Assembly: GCA_905250075.1 (NCBI GenBank)
Contig: CAJNOP010000003.1
Span: 5,788,207 to 5,852,206, forward strand
Direction: 5' to 3'
DNA length: 64,000 bases
Source of the DNA: Rotaria sp. Silwood1
Lineage: Eukaryota; Rotifera; Eurotatoria; Philodinida; Philodinidae
Made by a program: the position numbers and the translations under genes. Below, one piece after another: positions 36,073-46,694 of this stretch; the stretch's first letter is position 1; each line of letters opens with the position of its first letter. Under the pieces are notes generated by a model. It made no database searches. It had not been told where the DNA came from and worked only from the letters and a program-made list of their open reading frames with translations.

Positions 36073-39000
36073 ATGTTAAAAAATCTTGATCGACTCCTTT
36101 CATGTATATCAAATTGTCTCATATTTTTTGCTTGTTTACATGATTTATTTATTGTCAAATATCGTTCTGATATACATTTGATATCACGCTGGGTATTATT
36201 AATAATATTAATATTCTATATAATACTTTTCTTTTTAACACGTCTATTACCAAATTTATTTTCAAATATATTTATATTTTTAACATCATTTCTTTTATCA
36301 TTATGTTTATCATTATCAACATTTACATTAATAACAAATACAATATCATCAACAACAAATTTTGTTTTATTTAATTTTTTAATAATTCTATCAATAATAT
36401 TTTCATTTCTATCAAATTTAATACGTTTATTAAATAATACAAAATTTTATTTTATACATTATAATGAATTAGCTGAATTAGTTGGTTTTACTTGTGGTTT
36501 ATATATAATATCACAATCGATAGCACTTTATTATTTAATATTATCATTATTTCTCTTAATAATAACATTACGTTTACGTGCGTTTCATGGATTTATACTT
36601 ATTTTATTTACTTTAAGTTATTTTTATAGTTATTATACACCATATTCTTATATAGCATGTTTTTGTTTTCTTGTACGTTTAATAGGAAGACCAATAATTG
36701 AACTTTATTTTATTTCTTTAACATCACTTGAACGTTGGATTGTATTATTATATTTATCAAGTTCATATAGAACATTATTTCAACGTTTTATGATAGTTGT
36801 TTATTGTATATTACCATTTCATTGTATTTATATTATTGGACAAACAGTACGTTTACATGATGAATGGTTTATTATTGTACCAGTATTTATATTAAGTGTA
36901 GGAATATGGTTTCTATTTCGTTTGTTAACATGTAGTTTACTTTGGATGTTATCAAATAAATTAATTGATTGTTATCTAACTATGATTCAAGCAAATAATA
37001 ATGATGAATATCATAAAGTTTCATTTACTAAATTAATGGCATCAAGAGGTAAATTTGAAATTTTTATTTAAAGCAATCTCATTCCTAAAAATCGATCTTG
37101 GACCAGGTACATTCAAATTGCATGAAACTCTCAAAACATGTTCGAACAGTTGTGTACAAGTTATGATAAAATTTTCATCCTTATATCATTGACATTTTTC
37201 AGGAATATTTAACAAAAAAGTGTGAAAAATAGCTCATCTGGGAATTCAAAATTCTCTGTAGGCCTTCATTCTATCTAATCTAATTTTTTTTGTTTGAAAG
37301 AGCATATCAGGACGTCATTCGTAAAAGAATCCTTGTTTTTAAATGCTTTCCTTTTAAGCAAGGAAGAAGAATGAAAACATCATGATCTCGAAAAATGGCG
37401 CTCTAATTATAAAAGTACTCTTTTATATAATAGTAACAATTTTTAATTGAAAAAAAGAAAGTTAAACATAATATAGAGATGAAGATTCACAGAGAATTCA
37501 GAGGTAACGATCAAAAAAACTAGATATCATATAAAAAATCTTGTTGTTTACGAAAGATCAGATCTCTATTTATCTTTCGATGTATTTATCTAGATTTCAA
37601 TTTTTCTGATCACTATTGACTTTTTTTCTTAAGAGAAAAGATCTTAAATAAAATTTGAGATTTATTTTACTTTTTTGATAAAGGTATTCGATATTTTGGT
37701 CTTATTGCTTGGCCAATTCTTGTATGTTCAACATTGTTAACATGTTTCATTGGTATATTACATTATGATACGTGTACAAGTTATTCTCTTGTATTATTAC
37801 TTTTAACAATGCATTTTGAATGTTTGATTTTGGCACTTGTGAAACAGCTTACATCAATTGTTGGTGGATCATGTATTGGTTATGCATTAGTGGCACCAGC
37901 ATTTGAGTAAGTATTTTTTTTTCTTCTTTTATAATTAAAAAATGATTATTAAAAATTTCATGTTCGAAATTTTGATAAATAGACTATAATACGATATATA
38001 TATATATACACATAGCATAGAAGTCAGAAAGAGATTTGTGTCTCAAGTAAACTTCAGATTTCTATCGAAATTGAGAAAATGATTTAAAGTGATATATGAT
38101 GAAATAAGTATCAGAAATGCATTCATTAGAATTCAAATGATAGAAACATTTAAATTTTAATTGTTTCCGCTTCAGAAAACATGGCCAACTTTGTATTTTA
38201 TTCAGCTATTTTCATAAATAAACATTTCTTGTCAAAGAGAACTTCACTAGATCGTTTTCAACCATAAAGGAAATATATTGACAAGAGAGCTTCTCTTACA
38301 TATTTTATACTGTTCTTCTAGTATATAAGAAATTTTAGTTTCAGAAAGAAAAAGTTAAGAGATTTTAAACTGATATGTCTTCTTTTTTATTTGGTATGAA
38401 TATATTCATATATTTGTCAAGTAAACATTTATCACATGTAATCATGCATAGTTCAGTAATTATTAATATTCAGAGTTTATCTGTTTTTTTTTATGCAATC
38501 TATATAATAAAAACAAGGTCTCCTAAACTCATTCATCCAACGAAGACATTAAAACAAATACTTAATTTCATAATTGTCTCAATAATTGAAGTAGGTTGAA
38601 TTTTTTCTTCGAATAAGATTTCCTACATATAGACATAATATAAATAAAAGCAGTGTATAATAAATCAAAGAATTGAAAACTTCAATTTATTTGATTGTTA
38701 ATTATTTTGGACTTTTAAAAGAACTGAACTGAGAGATCTATTAAATTATAGACCGAGTCATTGGGAATCGAACGCATCAATTGTTACAGTCGCTCTAAGG
38801 TATAGTTTCTTTTCTGTCAGAAATCACTTCTTTTCTTGTTTCAAGCTTCTTTTAATCAGCTCCACTATCTATTTAACACATTTTAATCTCATATGTATTA
38901 TACTGAAAGAGTTTGATTTTAAATATTGTCATAAAAACAGTCAAGTTGGATACATATTCAATAAAATTTCTGGTTGTTTTCTTAGAACTCGTGATACTGG

Positions 39001-39996
39001 TTTATTTTCCAGCAGGTAAACATAATTTTTTGTTTGAAAAATTATCTTTTGTTTTCTATCAAAATATTACTAGTAGAAATGTACAAATTCTTTCTCAACA
39101 AGATGCTTATGATAGTAGTCAACGTTGTACAAATATACTCAATGGTCTTGAACGTTTTATGGTTAATAATTTAATTGATATATTTGGTTGTGATTATTCA
39201 TCCTCCGGTATAACTATGAATTTTATTGATACAAAACTAAAAGCATTTTTTGCACGTCGTACCAATGATGGTCGACATTATGATACATATTTTTTTTACT
39301 TTTCCGGTCCAACATGTGATAATGGTGATATAATTTTATCTGGTAAAGAGAGTCATTTGGCCTTTTTTACAAAAAAAATATTAAAACTTATGTTTTTTTT
39401 TCTGAATAGATAATCAAAAAATAACATTGAATCTTCTTTTTCAATGGTGGTGTGATAATGAATCATCACTAACATCAAGACTTGTTCTCGTGTTTGATAC
39501 ATTTAATTCACATAAATGGTTAAAACAAATACGTTGTCAAACATTTAATACTTCATGTAAACCAAGTGTTTTTATTATTTTACAAACATTTAATCGACAA
39601 AAGAAGATACCAAAATTAATTGAATTAGGTCAAGTACATTTAGGTGTATTTACAGAAATATGGCTTAAATTAAATATGGCTGATGAAACATCAAAAACAA
39701 GTCATGATTCGAATGCATCATGGCGTGCAAATCATCTTGAACCAAAATGTTCATTTTCATATTATTATCCTGAATTTAATTTTCGTCAACCATCAAATGC
39801 CGATGTTGATGTTTATTTAAGTGAACATTTATTTTTAAAACGACTTCATTTTATTTATCATCTTTTAACATACATTCCATCATTGTTTATTTATCCATTT
39901 TTATATATGTTTAATTGTATAAAACGATGGCGATTCCATTTATTAGCACCACGCGTTATTGATACTTATCATGGTTTTAAATTATTTGTTCGGTAA
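36073..39996 (+). CDS. TMEM168: TMEM168 family multipass membrane protein
   Basis: Exons 36073-37048, 37684-37906, 38986-39015, 39074-39342 and 39410-39996 give about 694 residues, close to human TMEM168 (697). The N-terminal half is a series of hydrophobic helices (for example WVLLIILIFYIILFFLTRLL), with family blocks ELAELVGFTCG, LTSLERW and KLMASRG. Exon 2 encodes GGSCIGYALVAP. The C-terminal soluble region has LNGLERFMVNNLIDIFGCDY, LKAFFARRTNDGRHYDTYFF and QWWCDNES, and ends VIDTYHGFKLFVR, each with a clear counterpart in the vertebrate protein. Biochemical function is not established; vertebrate work places it in the nuclear or endomembrane system. The 30-nt exon 3 is easy to miss. Exon 4 has tandem acceptors (TAGTAG, AG at 39072-39073 or 39075-39076) that add or drop one serine. 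Introns 1 and 2 are 635 and 1079 nt. Confidence 0.93.
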
Positions 39997-40135
39997 TTTT
40001 AATAATTTGCTTTGTTCTTCGTTATCATTGTTTTTTTTTTTTCAAATTAAAAATCTATAAACAATGATGAATCTCAAATTTAGAAGATTTTGTTTTTAAT
40101 AATAGATGTTTGTTTGTTTGTCAATTTTTTTTTGT

Positions 40136-40137
40136 AG
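40136..40137 (+). other. Candidate 5' splice acceptor of FLCN
   Basis: TTTTTTTTTGTAG lies 68 nt before the FLCN start codon and 140 nt after the TMEM168 stop. The tight spacing is what a downstream gene of a spliced-leader operon would show. Confidence 0.45.
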
Positions 40138-40205
40138 ATAATTCTTTTTTTCATTATTGTTATACTTCATTCTGTACATGTCAATATTTATTGTTTAATA
40201 TTTTT

Positions 40206-43200
40206 ATGAATGCGTCTTGTGCATTACAACATTTTTGTGACATACATGGTCCACAAATATTACTGTGTACAGAAGCTAGAATATATGTTCAAGATGTAAA
40301 TGATGATGATGATGAAGATTTAAAAACGTTTTACTCACAGTATATTAAATCAGAAAATTCACAAGGAAAAGTTGAATGCAAGGTAAAGTAAAAAAATTTG
40401 AGTAATTTTTCTTTTTTCTAAAATTAATAATAAAATTTTCATTTAGTCATGTACATTATCATCTGATAATGTTCTTGTTTCATCTATTGATTCTCTAAAT
40501 CATATGTTATATATTTCATCACCATCAACACCTAATCAAGAATTATTTAAGGATATACGAAATGCATGCGTACGAAGTTTAAATGTTGAAGTATGTTATT
40601 AAATTAATTGTTTTTCTAACAAGAGTTTATTTTGTTTTCTTATTTACGAACTAAAATTATTTATTTTAAATCGTAAGATTCTTTTAGATAAATTTTGATA
40701 TCTAGAAGGGGAAAACATAAGTTTTAATATTGAAATAAAGATCACGAAAAAGTATTGATTTAGAGAATATTAAATACGTTATATAAAAATATTTTATAAT
40801 TTCAATTCAAACTGTTATGAGAAAAACACAGTCAGAGGTTGAATCAATTAAATATTCTTTTCTTTTAGCCTCTTACAATATGACGAGGATCAACAACAGC
40901 AAACTCCTTTCCTAGAGTTTGTTAGTAACAGAAAAAAGTGCTGAACAGTATTGGCAACAAGACTTAGACTGATATTTGTGCAGATAAAGAAAATATATAA
41001 TAGATGTCAATAATGATGGATGATTATCGATATCAGTCTTTCTAAGCTTATCGATATACATAATAATGTGTTATGACGTACTGTAGATACAATAACAATA
41101 ATAATATTAGATAAAGAAAAAAAAGGAATATGAAAACGAAAAAATTTCTATTTGAACTGAAGCAATAAAAAAAGAAGATTGATCATTTCGCTGACAATCG
41201 GTTATCCTTGAAAAACAACTATAGTTTGTTAGAGATTTTTCACTTTGCGTATCTAGTATTAATATAATGAAGCTAAAGAACATATATGAGTTCCACATTT
41301 TATCTTCAAAAAAGTTGCACTGACAAACTCTTTATATGTTATCAAATGACAAGCCATACAATCTAATCGTCCTCTAAATTTTATGTAGATTTGACATTCC
41401 TAACTTTCCTCTTTTCAATTTTTTTTTTAAATCAAAACTGTTTCATTTGCTTTGGATAATTTTTCTCTTATGAAATTCAAGAATCTATTAAACATTCTAT
41501 CTAAAACATTGTTTGTTATAGAAATCTGTTGAAGTTGATGCTCCAATATTATTTGGTGATGATGAAAATGGTTATTGTCTATCATTAGCATTTTCATGTA
41601 AAGATTTTCATGCTCGTGGTAGTCAACGTCTTTATTCTTTATGTTATTTATGCAATGATAAATATCATCTTCTTTCATTAATGAAACTTGTTAGTAGTTG
41701 TTTGCGGCAAGCTGCTCACTGGTTACAATATGATGCTAATGAAACTTATGAACAAGAAGGACGTCTTAGAGTAAATACAAATTTAAATGGAACATCAGCA
41801 ATAACTACATATATCTTTCGTCCACCACCAACTGTACCATCACAACGAATGCTTAGTGATGTTGTACAAGATTCAAACGTAACATTTCGTATACATGCAT
41901 TATTTGTTTGGTTACTTCGTATCGCTAATTCAGCAATAAAAGAAACACTTTTTGATGCTCTACCAACAGAAGAACAAACAACAAAACAAGAACGAAAAGG
42001 TAAAGTAAAGAAAAGAAGGTTCATTCATTTTCATCAAATGTCTTTTTATTAGATGTGTTTGATGACGAAGATTCAACAAATACAATGGCAAAACGTCGAC
42101 GAACAACCATTATTTCAAGGTCTATAACAAATGGAAATCAAAATTCATTAATAATATCATCAACATTAACAAATGATTCTGATAATCAAAGTTATTTAGC
42201 AACATCACTCTATTCAACTGCTGATGGCTATCAACAAAGTGTAAATATTTTCTATGAAGATGATGATTTTGATTCATTACAGTATCAATTTTCATCGAAT
42301 AGTCATGAAGCTTTTAAAGCATTTGATTTATTTATTAAAAAATTAAATAATACTAAATATTTACAATATATTTTATATAATTGGGTTATTGGAAATCGTT
42401 TAATTATTAAATATACAAATCTAATTGATAATAAAGATATAATTCGTGCTTTAGCAAGTGTTTTTCGAGTATAAAAACAAAAATTTTATTTTACTTTTTT
42501 TAAATTGATTTACTGTTTTTGTTCTCATAGTTATTTTTGCCTGATGGTTGTTTTCATTTAATTGAAGTTACAAATCAAAAAGCACCATGTACAGCAAATT
42601 TAGTTTTATTTGATACAGATTTAGTTTTAACAAATGATATATTATCATCGATAACAGAAGATTTTAATGATAGCAATTCAATTATTATTAAAATAATCCT
42701 TGACGATATTGATGATAATCTTCGCGTTGTTAAATTAGAAACATTACCACCAACAAGATCAGAAGTTCCTGGTTAGTATTTTCTCATTTCTTCTTTCTTT
42801 ATTTGAAAACAACCCATCGAATTTGATGACCCATTTTCAATCAACATTCCATATATATGGTCTTGTAGAACAATTTACATCGCATTGAATGATATATGAG
42901 AAATCAAGTTTGCTTCAAATTATTATATACTGAGAATTCATATATTGGTTTAAGTCCTTGAGGAATTTATATGGTACTCATAGACTTAGTGCTCTCTCTC
43001 TCACATGTTCTAAAGTAAGGTTATGCACATTTTATTTTTAAACTTAATTCGATAAAGTATAGATGCTGTTGAACTTTCTGTAATTAATAGGTTTCATTGT
43101 TACTCTTTTCATAGTTCAAAATGTCCATTTGCATTTGGTCTCAACTATTTTGTAGACAATGTGGCATTCTCGCGGACTTATTTGTATGTCACAGAACAGC

Positions 43201-44580
43201 GAAGTATCGAGATGAAACTTTCTCAAAAGTTGTACATAATAATCAACGCACTATCTCTGATGAACAGTTATAATTAGCTCCTTTATACACGAAAATACTT
43301 TTTGCCTTCTAGATCCTTGAGAGGGTACGGATATAGGATTTTAGGAATGAGATCTGTTATTTTTATAAATTCTTTTTCAAAGTTTTATTCCAAACATCCA
43401 GGTATGATTTATGTATGAAATTCTGGAAGGATCTATAAATAGCCTATGTTCATTTTAAAAATAAATTTGTCTTTATCTCTGCACTCTTCTGCAGGAGTGC
43501 AAAGGTTAAAATATTTCTTTCAGTTTATAAAGAAGCTATTTATAACAGTTCATCAGTGATACTGTATTGATTATTAGTACTTAAAAACTTTTAATAGAAC
43601 CGTTAAGTATGTTAAAAAATCATCAATATATCAGCTATTTCACATAGGAAAATAGACTATTTCTAAAGGATACTCTGATAAGTTGACAAAGAGTCTCTGA
43701 TATTCTGAAAGATATCATCTGTGAAACACATAGAACTCTATAGTGTACAACTTTTGAGAAAGTTTCATCTCGATACTTCGCTGTTCTGTGACATACAAAT
43801 AAGTCCGCGAGAATGCCACATTGTCTACAAAATAGTTGAGACCAAATGCAAATGGACATTTTGAACTATGAAAAGAGTAACAATGAAACCTATTAATTAC
43901 AGAAAGTTCAACAGCATCTATACTTTATCGAATTAAGTTTAAAAATAAAATGTGCATAACCTTACTTTAGAACATGTGAGAGAGAGAGCACTAAGTCTAT
44001 GAGTACCATATAAATTCCTCAAGGACTTAAACCAATATATGAATTTTCAGTATATAATAATTTGAAACAAACTTGATTTCTCATATATCATTCAATGCGA
44101 TGTAAATTGTTCTACAAGATCATATTTAAGGGATGTTGATTCAAGATTAATCACCAAGCCCGACGGTATCGTTTATTTAAATTAAAATTTTTTTTTAGTA
44201 CCAGCTTATGTTAAAACAATTATTAATTTATCAACAGATAATACTTTAGATGACGAAGCATTTGAATCTATGATTACACATCATAAAATGAAATATTTAA
44301 AGTAACAAATTTTAAATATTTGATAAAATGGATTGAATTCATAGTTTATTTTGTTTTATTTTTAAGTAAAGCAAAACTTTATTTTCAACTTGGTCGTTGT
44401 CAAACAGCAACCACAGTATCACTTAATGATCGTCGACAAATGACAATACTAAATGTTGAAAATACAAGTGATCTAGCATTAATACGTTTTTGGCAAAAAG
44501 GACTTTCACAAGCCTATAGAACACAAATACGTATACTTAAACAAGATGATAATCAACGAAAACACAAAGACAAATCATAA
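40206..44580 (+). CDS. FLCN: Folliculin (FLCN)
   Basis: GTPase-activating protein for RagC/D that acts with FNIP in amino-acid signalling to mTORC1 and TFEB at the lysosome. Exons 40206-40382, 40447-40590, 41522-41999, 42053-42468, 42531-42771, 44199-44301 and 44367-44580 give about 590 residues (human 579). The start is fixed by homology: MNA.CALQHFCDIHGPQILLCTE matches the human N-terminus. IRNACVRSLNVE and IFFGDE-like ILFGDDENGYCLSLAFSCKD follow in the longin domain. DFHARGSQRLYSL keeps the arginine equivalent to human Arg164, the GAP arginine finger. The DENN part runs through YILYNWVIGNRLIIK and LPDGCFHLI, and the end LALIRFWQKGLSQAYRTQI is typical. Intron 5 (1427 nt) contains a large foldback; intron 2 is 931 nt. 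It lies between TMEM168 and the POT1-like gene on the same strand. Confidence 0.95.
42839..43236 (+). repeat. Left arm of the foldback
   Basis: Begins AATCAACATTCC and ends AAAGTTGTACA. It carries the frame starting MSICIWSQLFCRQCG at 43121, which continues into the loop. Confidence 0.9.
43121..43273 (+). other. Short Cys-containing ORF in the foldback arm
   Basis: Fifty codons starting MSICIWSQLFCRQCG and continuing FVCHRTAKYRDET and FSKVVH before ending in the loop. A mirror copy on the minus strand of the right arm starts at 43859 and diverges after SKVVH. The spacing of CRQCG, a later cysteine and RDETFSKVVHY weakly recalls the N-terminal zinc ribbon of RNA polymerase I subunit RPA12 (POLR1H). 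If real, it is a captured gene fragment. Evidence is thin: one cysteine pair is incomplete. Confidence 0.3.
43744..44141 (-). repeat. Right arm of the foldback
   Basis: Reverse complement of the left arm, ending 57 nt before the exon 6 boundary of FLCN. In the FLCN pre-mRNA the two arms would pair into a long duplex. Confidence 0.9.
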
Positions 44581-45019
44581 TATAAGAAATATATGATGAA
44601 TCATCTATTGAACAGTACGATTTAGAACCGGTGGTGCATGTGTGTGAGCGTTTGTGTTTTGTTTTATGAATAACTATGTCAAAGATATTATGTATATATG
44701 GTTTTCTTTTTTTTGTTCTGTCGTTTATACATGCATATTGTACATTCGATATTTTGCTCAATCCTTTGTTGTTGTTTTTTTTCTTTCTCTATTCGATAGA
44801 AAGAATGAGATTGAAATTTATTTTGTACAGTGTGTGTGTTAATCAGTTGATTCGACCTTTTGTCTTCTTCTCTTGTTGTTTTCTTTTTTTTTTCTTCTTT
44901 CTGTTTCTTTTCATTGTATCTCTTGTTATTATGTTTGGCAAGAATTAATAAGCAACAAACTTCAAATCATTAGTCGATTGATGGTTTTCTTTTTTGTTTG
45001 CTGTTGCTTTTTGTTTTCT

Positions 45020-45021
45020 AG
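45020..45021 (+). other. Candidate 5' splice acceptor of the POT1-like gene
   Basis: A long T-rich tract ending TTTTCTAG lies 34 nt before the ATG. It is compatible with spliced-leader addition or a 5' UTR intron. Confidence 0.45.
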
Positions 45022-45055
45022 ATAAATGCCATCAAGATAATCAATAGCTGTAACC

Positions 45056-46018
45056 ATGACTGGAACGCCTAAGAAAGTATGTGTTAGAAGAAAATTTCAA
45101 GTCTTATGTTACGATTGTTATTAGTATGAATATAAAACAATAAATGAATTATATAATTTAATTCAACCAACTGGTGCCAAATGGTGTCTATATGGTGTAA
45201 TCAAATTTCGTCGTGAAGTCAGTGTTAATTGTATGCTATTAGGTATATGTGATCCGACCTCATATGGTAAAGGTAAATAAAAGATATAAATATAAAAGAA
45301 TGATAGTCTTTTAGGTAATTCATAATTCTTTTGCTTCAGGTCCAAAAGGAGCCAGTTGTCTTCTGTATCGTGAATCATATGCTGGTATGATTGAACTTCC
45401 TGTTCAGATTGAAGTTGGACAATTAATTCGATTACATCGAATGAAAGTGAGTAATTCTGAACAAAGAATATTCATCATTTTTTTTTCATCCATTAGATAA
45501 CTACTTATAAACCTGAAAGTGGTTGTATACAATTGAAATCTTCTAATTATTATAGCTGGTATGTGTATTTTTAATTTGCATTATACATTAACTAGGATCT
45601 AAGTTTTTTTTCTCAGGCTCATATTTGATGGTAAAGATGATACAAGTCATGAACCAATTGCGCAAAGCAGTTTTTCATATTCATTTAGCAATGATGATCA
45701 TCATAGAGTGAATATTTAATTTAAATAATTTAATCTTGAATGATTTAATCAATAAAAATTGTCGTTTAGATTGATGAATTGCGTGCATGGTTATTATCGT
45801 TTAGTAACGACGAAACCTTATATAATGAACTTGATTTTCAATTTGTTTTACCAGAACCAAAGTCATTTAATGATCAATCAACTCAAACCGATGAAAATGA
45901 GATGAATGATAACACTGTAACTACTATTGTTACCATCAGAGATTCTGGTGGATCATCGGAATTCTTTTCAGCTTCAGATGAAGATGAATCATCAAGGAAA
46001 CGTTTACATACTGACTAA
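45056..46018 (+). CDS. POT1-like telomere-binding protein, single OB fold
   Basis: Exons 45056-45076, 45125-45272, 45340-45446, 45497-45558, 45617-45707 and 45770-46018 give about 225 residues. The body matches the first OB fold of POT1, which binds single-stranded telomeric DNA: LYGVIKFRREV (POT1 VYGVVKFFKP), ASCLLYRESYAG, GQLIRLHRMKITTYKPESG (POT1 IVRFHRLKIQVY), SWLIFDGK, FSYSFSNDDHH and IDELRAWLLSF. The first exon is only seven codons. After the OB fold a 60-residue acidic, Ser/Thr-rich tail ends the protein (SASDEDESSRKRLHTD); there is no second OB fold and no TPP1-binding region, whereas vertebrate POT1 has about 634 residues. It is either a lineage-specific short POT1 or one part of a split system. 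Family is confident; telomere function is inferred. Confidence 0.85.
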
Positions 46019-46360
46019 GATTAAGCATTTTCATTTTTGTGTTTATAGTATTGTCTTTTTTTTTGCTGTTATGTATTTCATTTTTGTTAATTTATGTCAG
46101 ATTTTCGAGTTTTTATTTATTGTGTGATTATTCTTTATCGAACCGATAAATATGGTATGCTTTGAAGAAGTTTAGCTTGCTGTTCATAAAATTTATAAAA
46201 TTCGATAAATACATTAAAAATCAAGAGCATTAGATCAACTTTTTGTTCTCAAAATTACTGGTCAATTGTCTTGCCACCAAACTTTATCATATGTACCAGA
46301 TTAATTCTACGAGTAGTTTTCATTTAAAACGCCAGTAGTAAAGAAGTCGTTAATCCGTTA

Positions 46361-46694
46361 CAACTATTCAACTATTCAAATATGCTACTATTCAAATAAT
46401 GGTATATTCTGAGTGTCCCTCTTTTCATGACACCAACATGATTGCGATGTGATGTGCGAGTATAAGTGTCGGTGTCAGTCCTTGTTGGACACCCATGTTT
46501 GTGAGTGCTTGTAGCACCACAGAATGTGATATGCGGAGCCCAGGTAATCACAGCACTATATTCGGTTATGCTACCAGCATCTCAGGTGATACTGGTAGCA
46601 TTCTAGATGAACCTAGCAGCATCCTAGGTGACGCTGATAACATTCTAGGTGATGCTATATGGTGTATTGGAATAGTTCAATATTCGAATAGTTG
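46361..46694. repeat. Weak inverted ends flanking a minisatellite
   Basis: CAACTATTCAACTATTCAAA at the left and the reverse complement of AATAGTTCAATATTCGAATA at the right share CAACTATTC and about 19 of 24 positions. TTCGAATA-type motifs recur at the right end. It could be the remains of a short non-autonomous element. Confidence 0.35.
46577..46660. repeat. 21-bp minisatellite, four units
   Basis: Units begin GCATCTCAGGTGATACTGGTA, GCATTCTAGATGAACCTAGC, GCATCCTAGGTGACGCTGAT and ACATTCTAGGTGATGCTATA, each 21 bp with a shared GCAT.CTAGGTGA core. A partial copy may precede them. Confidence 0.75.

Larger units (their letters stand above)
42839..44141. mobile_element. Foldback element with 398-nt inverted arms in FLCN intron 5
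   Basis: The left arm 42839-43236 and right arm 43744-44141 are reverse complements of equal length. Every position checked sums to 86980, so there is no net insertion or deletion between them. Differences are few and concentrated in the outer 27 nt (four mismatches there). The 507-nt loop is unrelated AT-rich sequence. No transposase is present. Lack of an obvious target duplication leaves open whether this is a foldback transposon or a host-made inverted duplication. Confidence 0.9.

Noticed and set aside
38745..38830. tRNA-like sequence on the minus strand in TMEM168 intron 2 (GCGTTCGATTCCC)
   Set aside because: A B-box-like word is present, but the anticodon and acceptor stems do not pair and the A box is poor.
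41746..42024. Minus-strand frame across FLCN exon 3
   Set aside because: Shadow of the folliculin coding exon.
44654..44948. Plus-strand frames with hydrophobic stretches after FLCN
   Set aside because: They lie in a T-rich 3' UTR; apparent membrane segments come from TTT/CTT runs.
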